A stretch of DNA of 64,000 bases from Candidatus Woesearchaeota archaeon (GTDB taxonomy: Archaea; Nanobdellota; Nanobdellia; Woesearchaeales; JABMPP01), in NCBI GenBank assembly GCA_018303405.1, contig JAGVYD010000015.1:26702-90701 (forward strand). The letters run 5' to 3'. Of the stretch, positions 15,678-25,927 are shown piece by piece (the first letter of the stretch is position 1; every line of letters starts with the position of its first letter). The position numbers and the translations under genes are program-made. Below the pieces are notes generated by a model, which saw only the letters and a program-made list of their open reading frames with translations, did no database searches and was not told the origin of the DNA.

Positions 15678-15871
15678 ATTGTCCTATATGCCTAATTCTC
15701 CCCTCCTCCAAACCAAGAGGGGGGAAAAATTTAGTCGTTCAAGGAACGACCACTAATTTATAGATAGCACCTTGATTCCGCGATGCTCGCAGATTGGCGG
15801 CGCAACTTTATTTTTGCACAAGGCTCAAATAACTGCTAAACTATTTAAATTATTGTCTTATCTATTCTCTC

Positions 15872-17134
15872 ATGGGGTGGATGGACAAATTTAAGGGGAT
15901 CTTCCAGGCCAAAAAAGAGGTCCAGGAGAAGCGCGCAGGGATTGATGAAATAGAGATGTGGATTTCTGACTTAAGGAATATCAAGCTTGGCGCTGTAAAC
16001 AGGGAGCTTAAGAATTACAGGGCGAGGATTCTTACAAAACAGCAGGAGATCCATGATGCCATTGAGAGGCTCGAAAAGGCAGAGCTGCCCAACCCAAATA
16101 TACCCTCAAGGGCAAAGAACCTGCTGGATGGCAACAAGAACTCATATGTGCGCATTACGCGAAAGCTGGCGGAAGGAATAAAGCCACCTGAAAAATACGA
16201 GGATTTGGAATATTTCATAGCAAAATTTGACAATGACCTTAGCGAGCTGACAAAGTCAACGCAAAGGGCCTATTTTATCCTGCAGGAATTTCTGGCCATA
16301 GAATCCAGGGAAATAGCGCTCGCCATTAAGGGAATGGAAACCATAGTCAATGACTTAAGGGAGTTCATACGCAGGGAAGGCTTTGAGACTATTGGCCACA
16401 TTGAGGATAACATCAAGGCATTGCGAAAATCCCTTACGCTTAGGAAGGAGTCGGAATCAAAACTGGCAGAGCTTGAAAGCCTGCTTTATGAGCAAAAGCA
16501 ATTGCGTGACAAGGAAGCTGCTGAAATACAGGCCATCAAGAACAGCAGGGATTTCAAGAAGTACTTTGACCTTGAAAACAGGAAAGCTGACATAGAAGCA
16601 CAGATTAAGGCCCTGGATGCGGAGATGCACCATAATTTCTCGTCAATTGACGCGGCTATGCGAAAATTCGAGCGCATAACAACCAATGAGGCAAAAGTCG
16701 CAGTAATAAACCAGGATGCAGTAAGCGCAGTGATAAATGATGCTGATGGGCAGGTCCCGATTGTGCTGGACCAGCTCAGGCAATCTGTTGAAACAAATGC
16801 TATTGAGCTCAAGCCGGACAAAAAGCTGCGCACACTGGAGGCGCTTGGCAAATTTTCCCCTGAAATGCTGAAAGAATTCAGGCGGTCAAGAAAATCATTG
16901 CTGGAAGAGGAGGCAAAAATCGAGCAGGAGAAAGACAGGCACGACCAGACTGAAAAAATTGCCCGGCATTTGGAGGAGCAAAAGAAGGCAGAGCACAAGA
17001 TTGCCAGCCTTCAGGCAAGAATTGCCGAAGTAGTTGCTGAAAGGGACAAGATAGACACGGCCAGCCAAAGAAAGAAAATTGAGGACATGATAAACCAGCT
17101 GGATGATTCAAATGTTGTAATTTTACTGCCATAA
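15872..17134 (+). CDS. Long coiled-coil protein of unknown function
   Basis: 420 residues with no membrane segment after the amphipathic start MGWMDKFKGIFQAKK. Almost the whole chain is charged heptad-type helix: about 20-75, 150-290 and 330-405, with a Pro-containing break near residue 70 and a hydrophobic end (NVVILLP). Such proteins are common in DPANN genomes and are sometimes likened to SMC or ESCRT-like coiled coils, but I recognise no defined family. It stands alone; a small hairpin (GTCGTTC/GAACGAC) lies near 15732 upstream. Confidence 0.8.
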   Translation: MGWMDKFKGIFQAKKEVQEKRAGIDEIEMWISDLRNIKLGAVNRELKNYRARILTKQQEIHDAIERLEKAELPNPNIPSRAKNLLDGNKNSYVRITRKLAEGIKPPEKYEDLEYFIAKFDNDLSELTKSTQRAYFILQEFLAIESREIALAIKGMETIVNDLREFIRREGFETIGHIEDNIKALRKSLTLRKESESKLAELESLLYEQKQLRDKEAAEIQAIKNSRDFKKYFDLENRKADIEAQIKALDAEMHHNFSSIDAAMRKFERITTNEAKVAVINQDAVSAVINDADGQVPIVLDQLRQSVETNAIELKPDKKLRTLEALGKFSPEMLKEFRRSRKSLLEEEAKIEQEKDRHDQTEKIARHLEEQKKAEHKIASLQARIAEVVAERDKIDTASQRKKIEDMINQLDDSNVVILLP

Positions 17135-17271
17135 TCTGTTGTAAGTCTGGCCACAACCTAAGACATTTCTTTAGCTCTTGGGCTTTTCACATAGGATTCC
17201 AAAGAAGTTGCCTAATACAATAGCAAAGCCCTTGCATGCCTGAATTAGTCCGGCAGCAAAACAAAAACAAA

Positions 17272-17604
17272 CTAGTACTCGCCGTACAGGGAGTCTTTCT
17301 TGACTTTCTTATATTTTTCAACCCTGCTCCATGGAGCCGGCATCATTACCTCCCTTCTGGTAACTGGCCTTGCATAAACCCTTACCCTGGCAACAACTGT
17401 TGGCCTTGGGTTTCGGATTCGCCTCCTTCTCGGCGCCATTCTCAATGGCTTTGCCTGTTTCCTATGCTTTATTGCGTATTTCTTACTCATTTTTGGAGCG
17501 GAATCACTTGATATAAAGGTGCGGGATGGCTCATTTTCATGCACATCGCCAAAAACACCTACAAGAAAACTGCCAATCTTCTTCAAAAAACGTGTTTTGC
17601 CCAT
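17272..17604 (-). CDS. Small very basic protein of unknown function
   Basis: 110 residues. A hydrophobic-amphipathic start (KKIGSFLVGVFG) is followed by a polar linker and an Arg-rich core (RMAPRRRRIRNPRP, then RVRVYARPVTRRE), giving a very high calculated charge. It may bind nucleic acid. A TATA-like tttatatag near 17670 lies on the minus strand about 65 nt before the ATG. No family recognised; the coding call is moderate because Arg-rich frames can arise by chance. Confidence 0.5.
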   Translation of the reverse strand: MGKTRFLKKIGSFLVGVFGDVHENEPSRTFISSDSAPKMSKKYAIKHRKQAKPLRMAPRRRRIRNPRPTVVARVRVYARPVTRREVMMPAPWSRVEKYKKVKKDSLYGEY

Positions 17605-17822
17605 CTTGAACCACTGTAATACTATTAGTCCCTCAAAATCCCCACTGGTTTCTAGAATCAGCCTACTATATAAACTTTTCTAGAATTTTAATTAATTTCC
17701 ATAATGCAAATAAATAAGCCTTTAGACGATAAAAGCAACTTAAGAGTGGTGAAAAATTCCCAGAATTTACAGATGAAAATATTTTGGAACCATAATGCTG
17801 GTAAGAATTTTTGCCAAACCCA

Positions 17823-17849
17823 TTAATAGGCTTCATAACTACCTATTAA
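17823..17849 (-). terminator. Inverted repeat just after pgk
   Basis: TTAATAGG and CCTATTAA (8 bp) flank 11 bases immediately downstream of the pgk stop. Its position fits an mRNA 3'-end hairpin; archaeal termination mainly uses T-runs, so this is tentative. Confidence 0.3.
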
Positions 17850-19022
17850 TCAACCAATTTCAAAATTTTCAGAATTTTCTTCAAGAGCTTTTATGCCCGG
17901 GAGGTCCTTTCCTTCAAGAAACTCAAGCGATGCGCCGCCTCCAGTTGAAATATGCGTGAATTTGTCCTGCAATCCGGTTTTCTCAATGGCTGATGCGCTG
18001 TCTCCGCCGCCAACAATGACTGCTGCGCCGTGAAGCCCTGCCAGGTATTTTGCAAGGCCAACTGTGCCGTGGGAAAACTTTTCGAATTCGAATACTCCCA
18101 TTGGCCCGTTCCATACAACTGTTTTTGCATTTGCCAGGATTTTTTGGTAATTTTCAACAGTCTTTGGGCCAATGTCCATCCCAATCCAATCGCCGATTCC
18201 CCTGACATCAACAACCTTGGCTTCCGCGCTTTCCTCAAATTTGTCTCCAACAACAATATCATCGGGAAGCACTATTTTTTTGTTGCCAAGCAGCTCCATG
18301 ACCTGGGTAACCATATTGTCCTCAACCAGGCTTTTGCCAACTTCAATGCCCAATGACTTGTAGAAAGTGAATATCATGGCACCGCCAAGCAGGAGCCTGT
18401 CAACGCGCGGCAAAAGGTTTTGGATCAATTCCAGCTTGTCTGAAATTTTTGCCCCGCCAAGGATGACAATGAACGGCCTTGCCGGGTTGTCCAATGCACT
18501 GCCCATCACTGTGATCTCTCTCTCCAACAGCAATCCGGCGCATGATGGGATGAATTTTGTGATGCCAACCACGCTTGCCTGGGCCCTGTGCGAAACAGAA
18601 AAGGCGTCATTCACAAATATATCGCCATAGCTTGCAAGCTTTTCTGCGAACTCCTCATCATTGCCAGCCTCTTCCTTGTGAAACCTGAGGTTTTCCAGCA
18701 GAACAACCCTGTCTTCAGGAAGGTCAATGTCAATGCAGTCATCCAGCTTCTTCACTTCAATATTAAGGTGCTCGGAGATGCTCTTAGCCAGGGCATCATG
18801 GTTAAGGTGCACATCATCCCTGCCTTTGGGCCTTCCCATGTGGTTGATTATGACTATTTGCTTTGCCTCATGGTCCAAAAGATATTGCAGGGTTGGCAGA
18901 GCCTCCTTTATTCTCTTGGCATTGGTAATATTGCCTTCCTTGTCAACCGGCACATCCATTCCAACCCTTACAAGGACCCGTTTGCCAGAAAAATCAAAAT
19001 CCTCCAAAGTGCGAAAAGCCAT
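17850..19022 (-). CDS. pgk: Phosphoglycerate kinase
   Basis: 390 residues, full length. It moves phosphate between 1,3-bisphosphoglycerate and ADP. Signatures are KRVLVRVGMDVPVDKEGN, INHMGRPKG, LLENLRFHKEE, NDAFSVSHRA, PFIVILGGAKISDKLELI, VWNGPMGVFEFE and GGGDSASAIE with the TGGGASLEFLEGK end. The Asn of the usual RVD.NVP motif reads MDVP here (RVGMDVP), a small change in the substrate loop. It stands alone; a class I GAPDH gene is encoded 11 kb away. Confidence 0.96.
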   Translation of the reverse strand: MAFRTLEDFDFSGKRVLVRVGMDVPVDKEGNITNAKRIKEALPTLQYLLDHEAKQIVIINHMGRPKGRDDVHLNHDALAKSISEHLNIEVKKLDDCIDIDLPEDRVVLLENLRFHKEEAGNDEEFAEKLASYGDIFVNDAFSVSHRAQASVVGITKFIPSCAGLLLEREITVMGSALDNPARPFIVILGGAKISDKLELIQNLLPRVDRLLLGGAMIFTFYKSLGIEVGKSLVEDNMVTQVMELLGNKKIVLPDDIVVGDKFEESAEAKVVDVRGIGDWIGMDIGPKTVENYQKILANAKTVVWNGPMGVFEFEKFSHGTVGLAKYLAGLHGAAVIVGGGDSASAIEKTGLQDKFTHISTGGGASLEFLEGKDLPGIKALEENSENFEIG

Positions 19023-19279
19023 GAATGGCGAGAATAATAATTATTATAAAAAGGTTGTCATGGTGAAGGCATGCGCAGGCTCGTTGCAATTCAATTAAGC
19101 ATAATCAGGATGCCATAAACTAGCATACATTTCTCGCCACAAAATATATATACTGCATGCCTAAACAAATTACCGTTACTCGGCCTGAGCGGACAGGATT
19201 CAATAGGAATTCAGCGTTGCATCGTTGGATTAGTGTATTGGATAGTTGAATTAGTGTATCAGACTGTGGTGGAAATGAA

Positions 19280-21079
19280 ATGGCAGATGTGAGCGCAATA
19301 ACCAGCTTTTTTGCAGGGCTGCACCTGGAGAAATATTTTCTTAACCCCTCAGGGCTTTATGCCGTGCTGGCTGTGCTTCCGCTCATAGTATTCTACCTTA
19401 TCAGGCCAAAGCCAAAAGACAAGGTCATTCCCTCTTTAATGTTTATCCTCACAAAGGATGAGGCATTCCTTGACAATACCTTTTTCCGCAAGTTGCTGAA
19501 TGAACTGCTCTTCTTTTTGCAGCTTTTCACTTTACTCATCCTCGCTTCTGCCGCGGGCATGCCATATATGTATGCGCAGAAGGATGTAACTGCAGAGGAC
19601 ACTGTGCTTGTCATGGACATCTCCGGCAGCATGAAGACACTTTCAGGCGCACGAATGCGCATTGATGTTGCCAAGGAAAAAATCTCAGGCTATTTGACAG
19701 ACAGGAACACCATTGTATTCGCATCTGACATCCCTGAGCTTGTGCTGAAAGGAGGGTCGCGAGGGGATGCGAGCAAGCTGCTCGGCCAGGCAACAGCAAA
19801 AGACACAGCAACCAACCTTGGCGATGCCATATTCTTTGCAGCAGACCAGCTGGAGAATAAAAAAGGCAGGATAATAGTGATGAGCGATTTCATAAACAGC
19901 GAAACTGACCCATTGTCTGCCAAAAAGGTCCTGGAATCCAAGGAAATCAAGGTTGATTTTGTGGACGTCGGGGGAGCGGCAAGCAATGTGGGCATAATCG
20001 ACCTGACGCTCGATGAAAAAAATTCTGTGGTCTTTATCAAGAACTACAAGGATTCAGATGAGCACATGACCGTAAGCCTTAGCGGCGTAGAACAGCCCTT
20101 GACCGTCAAGGGAAAATCAGTTGGCAGCCTTTCCTTTCCGCTTCCGTCAGGCGACAGCACTCTCAAAATATCCACCAAGGATGACTTTGAAACAGACAAC
20201 ACCGCATATATAAGCGCGCCTGATGCGCAGAAAACAAAAGTCCTGTTCATCTCAAACCTGAACCAGAAGACGAACCTGTATTACGCATTTGCCGCCAATC
20301 CCAACAACGAAATTGACACTGCAGTCCCGCCAATTGTCCCAAATGTCAATCATGATATCTACATATTGCAGGGTGTCAGCAAGGAGCTTCTGCTACCGGA
20401 AACCATGAGGAAAATCTCAGAAGGGCTGCAAACTGGCGCAGTCTTGATCATAGTGGGCCAGCAGGATATCTCTGACTTTGATTTGCAGGGTTTCATGCCA
20501 GTTGACCTTTCCCCGCAGAACGGGGAGGGATATGTCAAGGTTGAGCAGTTCAACAGCTTTACAAAGGATGTGGATTTTGGCCATGTGGTGTACAATCATC
20601 GCGCCGTCCCCAAGCAGGGCGCAGTTGCCATTGCAACATCAGACACCGACAATTCAACATTGATTGCATATTCAACCCAGAAGGACGGAAAAGTCATATT
20701 TTACAACGTTGATGATGACAAGTCCGAGTTCAAGTCCTCGCTGACTTACCCCCTGTTCTGGAACAATATGATTTCCTCATTAATCAACATGGACACTTTG
20801 CAAACCCTGAATTATCGCACAGGGCAGACGCTTGCAGGCAAGCGGCTGGAAACAGCAGGGTTTGTGCAGGTTGGTGGAAGAAACATAGCGGTCAATCTGC
20901 TCAATGACAAGGAGTCAGATGTTGGCAAGGCCATAGATGAAACTGAGCTTGGCGGCGCAACAGATGAGCTGACTTTCAGGGCATTGTCCCAAATACCTCT
21001 TGATGCCTACTTTGTGGTTGCGGCCATTATCTTCCTTTTCCTTGAATTCCTTTACATAAAAATCAGGGGTGACCTGTAA
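19280..21079 (+). CDS. BatA-like membrane protein with vWA domain
   Basis: 599 residues, first gene of the operon. Two N-terminal membrane helices (about 18-42 and 70-95) match the aerotolerance BatA N-terminal module. A von Willebrand A domain follows with MIDAS DISGS (in VLVMDISGSMK) near residue 113, and the later VMSDF strand. A beta-rich region, a glutamine-amidotransferase-like fold segment and one C-terminal helix (AYFVVAAIIFLFLEF) end it. Proteins of this type sit with MoxR ATPases and DUF58 proteins and are thought to act as metal-dependent assembly or quality-control scaffolds. The stop overlaps the next start (TAATG). Confidence 0.8.
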   Translation: MADVSAITSFFAGLHLEKYFLNPSGLYAVLAVLPLIVFYLIRPKPKDKVIPSLMFILTKDEAFLDNTFFRKLLNELLFFLQLFTLLILASAAGMPYMYAQKDVTAEDTVLVMDISGSMKTLSGARMRIDVAKEKISGYLTDRNTIVFASDIPELVLKGGSRGDASKLLGQATAKDTATNLGDAIFFAADQLENKKGRIIVMSDFINSETDPLSAKKVLESKEIKVDFVDVGGAASNVGIIDLTLDEKNSVVFIKNYKDSDEHMTVSLSGVEQPLTVKGKSVGSLSFPLPSGDSTLKISTKDDFETDNTAYISAPDAQKTKVLFISNLNQKTNLYYAFAANPNNEIDTAVPPIVPNVNHDIYILQGVSKELLLPETMRKISEGLQTGAVLIIVGQQDISDFDLQGFMPVDLSPQNGEGYVKVEQFNSFTKDVDFGHVVYNHRAVPKQGAVAIATSDTDNSTLIAYSTQKDGKVIFYNVDDDKSEFKSSLTYPLFWNNMISSLINMDTLQTLNYRTGQTLAGKRLETAGFVQVGGRNIAVNLLNDKESDVGKAIDETELGGATDELTFRALSQIPLDAYFVVAAIIFLFLEFLYIKIRGDL

Positions 21080-23604
21080 TGCCTTTTGATGAAATGTTCG
21101 GGCTGTTTACAGGCTACTGGAACAGCATACTGCTTTATGGCGTGGAATTCGAGCACCCGGAAAGGCTGTGGTACCTTGTCCCGATAATGCTGATCTTCGT
21201 GTTTTTCCTTAGGAAGTCTTTTGTGCTCCTCCAGGAAAAAAACAAGGTAAAGGATGTAAAGGTCCAGCGCAGGATGTGGATTTACAGGATTCTGATATTC
21301 ATCAGCAGGACAATAATCTTCCTCCTGCTTGTAATTGCCCTTGCCGGCCCAATACTCAATGTAAAGGAGAAAATCTTTGGCGAAAGGAGCATCACAATAA
21401 TTGTGGACAAGTCAGATTCAATGCAGCTGTATGACACTTCATTCGTGCCAGGCCTGCAAGCTGAGCTGGAACAGCAGATTCCGGTTAAGGTGGCCACAGT
21501 AGGCTCGGGCTCGAGGTCAAACATAGGGGATGGCATACTGACCAATCTCGGCAAGAACAGGAACATCCTGCTGGTAACAGATGGAAATGCCAATGCCGGC
21601 TCGGACATTGGCGATGCAGCTCTCCTGGCCTCTGACTTAAATGCAAGCATAAGCAGCATACAAATACTTCCTGCAGAAAATGATTATTCAATTACAATTG
21701 ACGGGCCAAGCAAGGTTCTATCGCATTCAGAAGCTGAATACCTGATTACTGTCAAATCTTCAAAGGGATTTGCTGAGAATTTTGAGCCAAAGGTCACAAT
21801 AGACGGCCAGCCCTATCCAGGCAAAATTACAACTGAGGACGAAACCAAAATCATGGCAATCAGGCCAAAACTGGATGATGGCCAGCACAGGATTGAAGCA
21901 TCCATAGCAGTGGATGATTATTTCCCAATCAACAACAAGTACTACAAAACAGTCAAATCCGTCCCCAAGCCAAAGGTCCTGCTTTTGTCCAAAAAGACAT
22001 CGCCTCTTGAGCAAATATTCACGAAGCTGTACGATGTTGAAAAGATGGACAGGCTGCCTGCAAAGCTGGATGAATTCTATACTGTGGTTATCAATGACAT
22101 GCCGGCCACATCATTTACCTCATCAGAAATACAAAGGCTCGGTGATTTTGTCAATGATGGCAACGGGCTTGTCGTGTTCGGAGGCGACAACAGCTTTGAA
22201 TATGGCAAGTACAAGGGAAGCGACCTGCTGTCCCTGCTTCCGGTTAACATAGGAGCTGGCGAAAAGCAGCCTCGCCCAGACCTCAATGCAGTTGTCATCA
22301 TTGATGTTTCAGAAGGCCAGGAAGGCTTTGATTCGCTTGGCCTGTCCAAGGCGCATTCTCTCAATGTCATGGACCAGTTCAGGCTCAATGACAATGTCGG
22401 CGTTGTTGCCTTTGCTGAGCAGTATTACACAGTGTCAGGCATGAACAAGATGACACCTGACCACATAGCTGATATCCAGGACAAGATACAGAGGCTCAAG
22501 TTTTACCCTGCATCAAGCTGCTCAAATGTCAGGACGTGCAGCAATATTGTGGCAGGCATAACCGGCGCAACAAAGCTTCTGGAGGGCGTAAGCGGCAAGA
22601 AATGGATTTTCCTGTACAGCGATGGCCAATACTTTGACTATCTCACTGGCTCATACCTGGATTATGCTGTCGAACTGCTGGAAAAGCAGAACATTGTGCT
22701 TTATTCCACAATGACAACCAAGACAAAACTGGGCGATATAACCTACACATTTGAAGGTGCTGAAAGGGCGCTTCGGGTTTTGGCAGAAAGGACAGGCGGA
22801 ATCTATTTCCCTCCGTCAGATTCTGACAGGATGAGGCTTTTGTTTGGAAAGCAGGAGCAAAAAGAAACAAGCGAGGAAGGCGACACAAGAAGCATTATGG
22901 TCCTCAACAGGTATCATTTCATCACAGAAGCCATTGACCCAACTGCAAAAATCACCGGCTATAACCAAATAATCCCGAAAGCCAATGCAAGGCTTCTTAT
23001 GACAACAAGCCTGGGCGAGCCGCTGCTTGCGGTATGGAGATATGGACTTGGGAGGGTTGCCGTGCTGGGGACAGATGACGGCACTGCCTGGGCTGGCCAA
23101 ATCCTCAACCAGGACAATTCAATGCTCATATCAAGAATCATGAACTGGGGCATCGGGGACCCAGAAAGAAAGCTGGATTATTACACGCAGATAGCAGATG
23201 GCATTGAAGGCGAGCAGAATGAAATCCTGGTCAAGTCATCCAAATACCCTGTTGCAGAAGGCCTTGATTTCTACAAGATTGAGGAGAATGTCTATTCTGC
23301 AACCTTTAAGCCAGAGCAGCTTGGCTTTGGGACCCTGGCGAACAATATATATGCAACAAATTACAGGCCGGAGTATACTGAGCTCAGGCTCAACCCCCAG
23401 CTTGAGGACGTGGCGCTGGCCAGCGAAGGAAAATTATTTAAACCCGGCGACGCACAGGGAATCATAGATTTCGTCAGCAAACGGAGCGAAAGGGTTGACA
23501 TACAGAAGAAGAAAGTATCCTGGCCATTTATTGTGGCCGCAATGATCTTATTTTTGATTGAAGTCCTAGCGAGAAGAGTGGAGGAGCAGACAAGAAAGGA
23601 CTGA
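21079..23604 (+). CDS. Large vWA-domain membrane protein (BatA/B-like)
   Basis: 841 residues. N-terminal hydrophobic helices at about 30-50 and 70-95. A first vWA domain has MIDAS DKSDS (TIIVDKSDSMQLYD) and the LLVTDGNANAG strand. The middle holds a GATase1-like fold (VVFGGDNSFEYGKYKGSDLL, quoted at the conserved FGGD). A second vWA-like domain has a weakened MIDAS (IDVSEGQEG), and a C-terminal helix WPFIVAAMILFLIEVL follows. Two vWA modules in one chain, one apparently unable to bind metal normally, are notable. It is coupled to the previous gene by a 1-nt overlap. Confidence 0.8.
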   Translation: MPFDEMFGLFTGYWNSILLYGVEFEHPERLWYLVPIMLIFVFFLRKSFVLLQEKNKVKDVKVQRRMWIYRILIFISRTIIFLLLVIALAGPILNVKEKIFGERSITIIVDKSDSMQLYDTSFVPGLQAELEQQIPVKVATVGSGSRSNIGDGILTNLGKNRNILLVTDGNANAGSDIGDAALLASDLNASISSIQILPAENDYSITIDGPSKVLSHSEAEYLITVKSSKGFAENFEPKVTIDGQPYPGKITTEDETKIMAIRPKLDDGQHRIEASIAVDDYFPINNKYYKTVKSVPKPKVLLLSKKTSPLEQIFTKLYDVEKMDRLPAKLDEFYTVVINDMPATSFTSSEIQRLGDFVNDGNGLVVFGGDNSFEYGKYKGSDLLSLLPVNIGAGEKQPRPDLNAVVIIDVSEGQEGFDSLGLSKAHSLNVMDQFRLNDNVGVVAFAEQYYTVSGMNKMTPDHIADIQDKIQRLKFYPASSCSNVRTCSNIVAGITGATKLLEGVSGKKWIFLYSDGQYFDYLTGSYLDYAVELLEKQNIVLYSTMTTKTKLGDITYTFEGAERALRVLAERTGGIYFPPSDSDRMRLLFGKQEQKETSEEGDTRSIMVLNRYHFITEAIDPTAKITGYNQIIPKANARLLMTTSLGEPLLAVWRYGLGRVAVLGTDDGTAWAGQILNQDNSMLISRIMNWGIGDPERKLDYYTQIADGIEGEQNEILVKSSKYPVAEGLDFYKIEENVYSATFKPEQLGFGTLANNIYATNYRPEYTELRLNPQLEDVALASEGKLFKPGDAQGIIDFVSKRSERVDIQKKKVSWPFIVAAMILFLIEVLARRVEEQTRKD

Positions 23605-23611
23605 ACAGGTG

Positions 23612-24136
23612 ATGAATTTGGGCGACACTTTCATGAACAAAAATGTGAACATTATGCTGTTATTCCTGATAATACTTGTGGTTGGCATAATTGCCGCAGG
23701 CACTGTCTATTTCCAGGACATATTTTCAGGTCTTACAGGAAAATACAGCAGCACAACGGATGAATTAAAGCAGACAAGCGAAGAGCTGGCAAAATACAAG
23801 CAATTGTACACTGATGCAATGGCCCAGCTGAACAGGACAAATGCAATCACAGAGCAGGAAAAGGCAGACCTGCGCAAGGTTTACACAGTCAAGAAAGACC
23901 TTGCTGACCAGCTCAATGACACACTTGTGGAAACCGAGCAGCAGCTGTCTGCGACCAAAACAATGCTGTTCGACACATCCCAGATGCTGACTGAAACAAC
24001 AAGCCAGTACAATGCTGCCAAGATAGATATCCAGAACAAGCAGGAAACAATTGACTCATTGAATACACAGGTAAAATCATTGAAGAACCAGCGGGACAGC
24101 CTCCAGGCACAGCTGGACGCATGCCAGGGACCATGA
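23612..24136 (+). CDS. Single-span membrane protein with coiled coil
   Basis: 174 residues from ATG 23612 (23633 also possible). A helix MLLFLIILVVGIIAAGTVYF anchors the protein, and the remainder (about 45-170) is continuous heptad-patterned, Gln/Thr/Lys-rich coiled coil facing outward or inward. No family recognised. It sits 7 nt after the vWA gene and overlaps the next by 4 nt, so it belongs to the vWA/MoxR unit, possibly as a spacer or oligomerisation partner. Confidence 0.75.
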   Translation: MNLGDTFMNKNVNIMLLFLIILVVGIIAAGTVYFQDIFSGLTGKYSSTTDELKQTSEELAKYKQLYTDAMAQLNRTNAITEQEKADLRKVYTVKKDLADQLNDTLVETEQQLSATKTMLFDTSQMLTETTSQYNAAKIDIQNKQETIDSLNTQVKSLKNQRDSLQAQLDACQGP

Positions 24137-24870
24137 ACCCAATAGTCAAGATAATAAAGGAATTGCGCGGTGAAGTCTTTAAGGTAGTGATACTTGAAAG
24201 TTTCCTGGATGCAACCCTTGTCTTTCTTGGCGTTTTCATGGTGCTGAGCCTGCTCAACCTAAGGAATTTTTATGCGCTTGCGCCTGCTATCCTTGCCCTG
24301 TTTGTGCTCATGTGGTACAGGATTCGCCAGTTCAGGCTGAAGACAGTCGAGGAAAGGAATCCTGTGGTGAGGGAAATGCTGAGGACAGCGGCAGACAATG
24401 CAAGCAGGGATAATTTTGTCGTCAGGGCGCTTAACATGGAACTGGTTGACAAAATGAGAAAGGTCAGCAGCAGCTCATTGATGAACACAGGCAACGTGGT
24501 CGGCAAGCTTATTGGCATAGTGGTCCTTGCTATCCTGACAGTCTATGTTTCAGCTACACAATTCCATTTATTTGACCTGAACAAGCTTCTTTACGGGAAT
24601 CTCAATCCAATAGCCACAGAAGGCAGCCTTTCTGACATTTACGGAGACAAAACTCCTGTGCCAAAAATCGGCAGCAACCCTGTGGACATCAAGCTGAATC
24701 CCCTGAGCTATGAGATTAACATCAACAAGATAGACGAGGCCAAGAAAAAGGAGTTCAGGAGCGATTTCCCCGTGGAGGTCTTTGCCGCGCAGGAAAAAAG
24801 CTACGAGGAGAATATCCCAAGGGAACAGCAAATCATTGTCAGGAATTACTTTGCGAGCATCAAGAAATGA
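24133..24870 (+). CDS. Membrane protein of the MoxR/vWA operon, unknown function
   Basis: 245 residues from ATG 24133, whose ATGA overlap with the preceding stop is preferred over ATG 24121. Helices lie at about 20-40 and 45-62, then an amphipathic stretch (ERNPVVREMLRTAADNAS), a third helix near residues 120-142, and a polar C-terminal domain of about 100 residues including DIYGDKTPVPKIGSNPVDIK. No family recognised. Membrane proteins of this general plan accompany archaeal MoxR/DUF58 clusters. Confidence 0.75.
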   Translation: MNPIVKIIKELRGEVFKVVILESFLDATLVFLGVFMVLSLLNLRNFYALAPAILALFVLMWYRIRQFRLKTVEERNPVVREMLRTAADNASRDNFVVRALNMELVDKMRKVSSSSLMNTGNVVGKLIGIVVLAILTVYVSATQFHLFDLNKLLYGNLNPIATEGSLSDIYGDKTPVPKIGSNPVDIKLNPLSYEININKIDEAKKKEFRSDFPVEVFAAQEKSYEENIPREQQIIVRNYFASIKK

Positions 24871-24894
24871 TTTTCAGGGCAAATCATCAAAAAA

Positions 24895-24906
24895 TTTATA
24901 TTATAA
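24895..24906 (+). promoter_or_regulatory. Internal TATA-like promoter before moxR
   Basis: TTTATATTATAA lies 50-61 nt before ATG 24956. With the strong GGAGGAAGG Shine-Dalgarno, it would give moxR its own leadered transcript inside the operon. Confidence 0.4.
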
Positions 24907-24955
24907 CATAAATAAGGGACATAGTTAATGAAAAACTGACTTGGAGGAAGGAAAT

Positions 24956-25924
24956 ATGACAGACAAGGATCTGGAAAGGGTAAAGAACATAGACAAGCTC
25001 AAGGATACATTCAAAAGTGTCCATGGCGAGATTTCGAAAATCATTGTCGGGCAGACTGAAGTGGTGGACCAGGTACTGATAGCCATCCTGTGCGACGCCA
25101 ATGCGCTGCTGGAGAGCTACCCTGGCCTGGGGAAAACCCTGACAATCAGCACAATTTCAAAGGTGCTGGACCTCAAGTTCAAGAGAATCCAATCCACGCC
25201 TGACCTGATGCCATCGGATATCACAGGAACCTATGTTATCGAGGACAACAATGGCAAAAAAGTCTTCAAGTTCCAGCCGGGCCCGATTTTTGCGAACATA
25301 GTGCTGGCAGACGAGCTGAACAGGGCAACGCCAAAAACACAGTCAGCCCTGCTTGAAGCAATGCAGGAAAAGCAGGTGACAGTCGGCAACCAGACTTTCC
25401 CCCTGGAAAGGCCGTTCTTTGTGCTTGCAACGCAAAACCCGATTGAGCAGGAAGGCACGTATCCCCTGCCCGAAGCGCAGACAGACAGGTTCTTGCTCAA
25501 GATTAAAGTCGATTATCCCTCATATGACGAGGAAATTGAGATTGTTGAAAGGTACACAAAAGACATTGAAATGCCAAGTGTCAAGCCATTGCTGAGCAAG
25601 AATTCCCTTTTGCTTCTTCAGAACCTGACAAGGCAGGTGCCGATTGCCAATGACATCAAGAAAAGGGCAGTTGACATTGTGACAAACACAAGAAAGTGGA
25701 AGGAAGCAATTGAGTACGGCGCGTCGCCAAGGGCATCCATTGGGCTGATACTCGCGGCAAAGGCAAGGGCATTGCTGGACGGCAGGAAATTCGTCAGCCA
25801 GAATGACATTGAGGCAATGGCCTATCCGGTGCTGAGGCACAGGTTAATCCTGAACTTTGAAACCGAAAGGCAAGGCAAGACAACAGATGACATTATCAAG
25901 GACCTGATTGAGAAAAAAAGGTAA
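24956..25924 (+). CDS. moxR: MoxR-family AAA+ ATPase
   Basis: 322 residues. Walker A ESYPGLGKTL near residue 60, Walker B with VLADELNRATPKTQSAL, sensor 1 LATQNPIEQEGTYPLPEAQ, arginine-finger region TDRFLLK and sensor 2 GASPRASIGLILAAKARA. MoxR ATPases act as chaperone-like remodelers together with vWA proteins. ATG 24956 is chosen because GGAGGAAGG lies 6 nt upstream; an in-frame TTG at 24941 is ignored. It is followed by the DUF58 gene after 3 nt, the classic MoxR-DUF58 pairing. Confidence 0.95.
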   Translation: MTDKDLERVKNIDKLKDTFKSVHGEISKIIVGQTEVVDQVLIAILCDANALLESYPGLGKTLTISTISKVLDLKFKRIQSTPDLMPSDITGTYVIEDNNGKKVFKFQPGPIFANIVLADELNRATPKTQSALLEAMQEKQVTVGNQTFPLERPFFVLATQNPIEQEGTYPLPEAQTDRFLLKIKVDYPSYDEEIEIVERYTKDIEMPSVKPLLSKNSLLLLQNLTRQVPIANDIKKRAVDIVTNTRKWKEAIEYGASPRASIGLILAAKARALLDGRKFVSQNDIEAMAYPVLRHRLILNFETERQGKTTDDIIKDLIEKKR

Positions 25925-25927
25925 ATA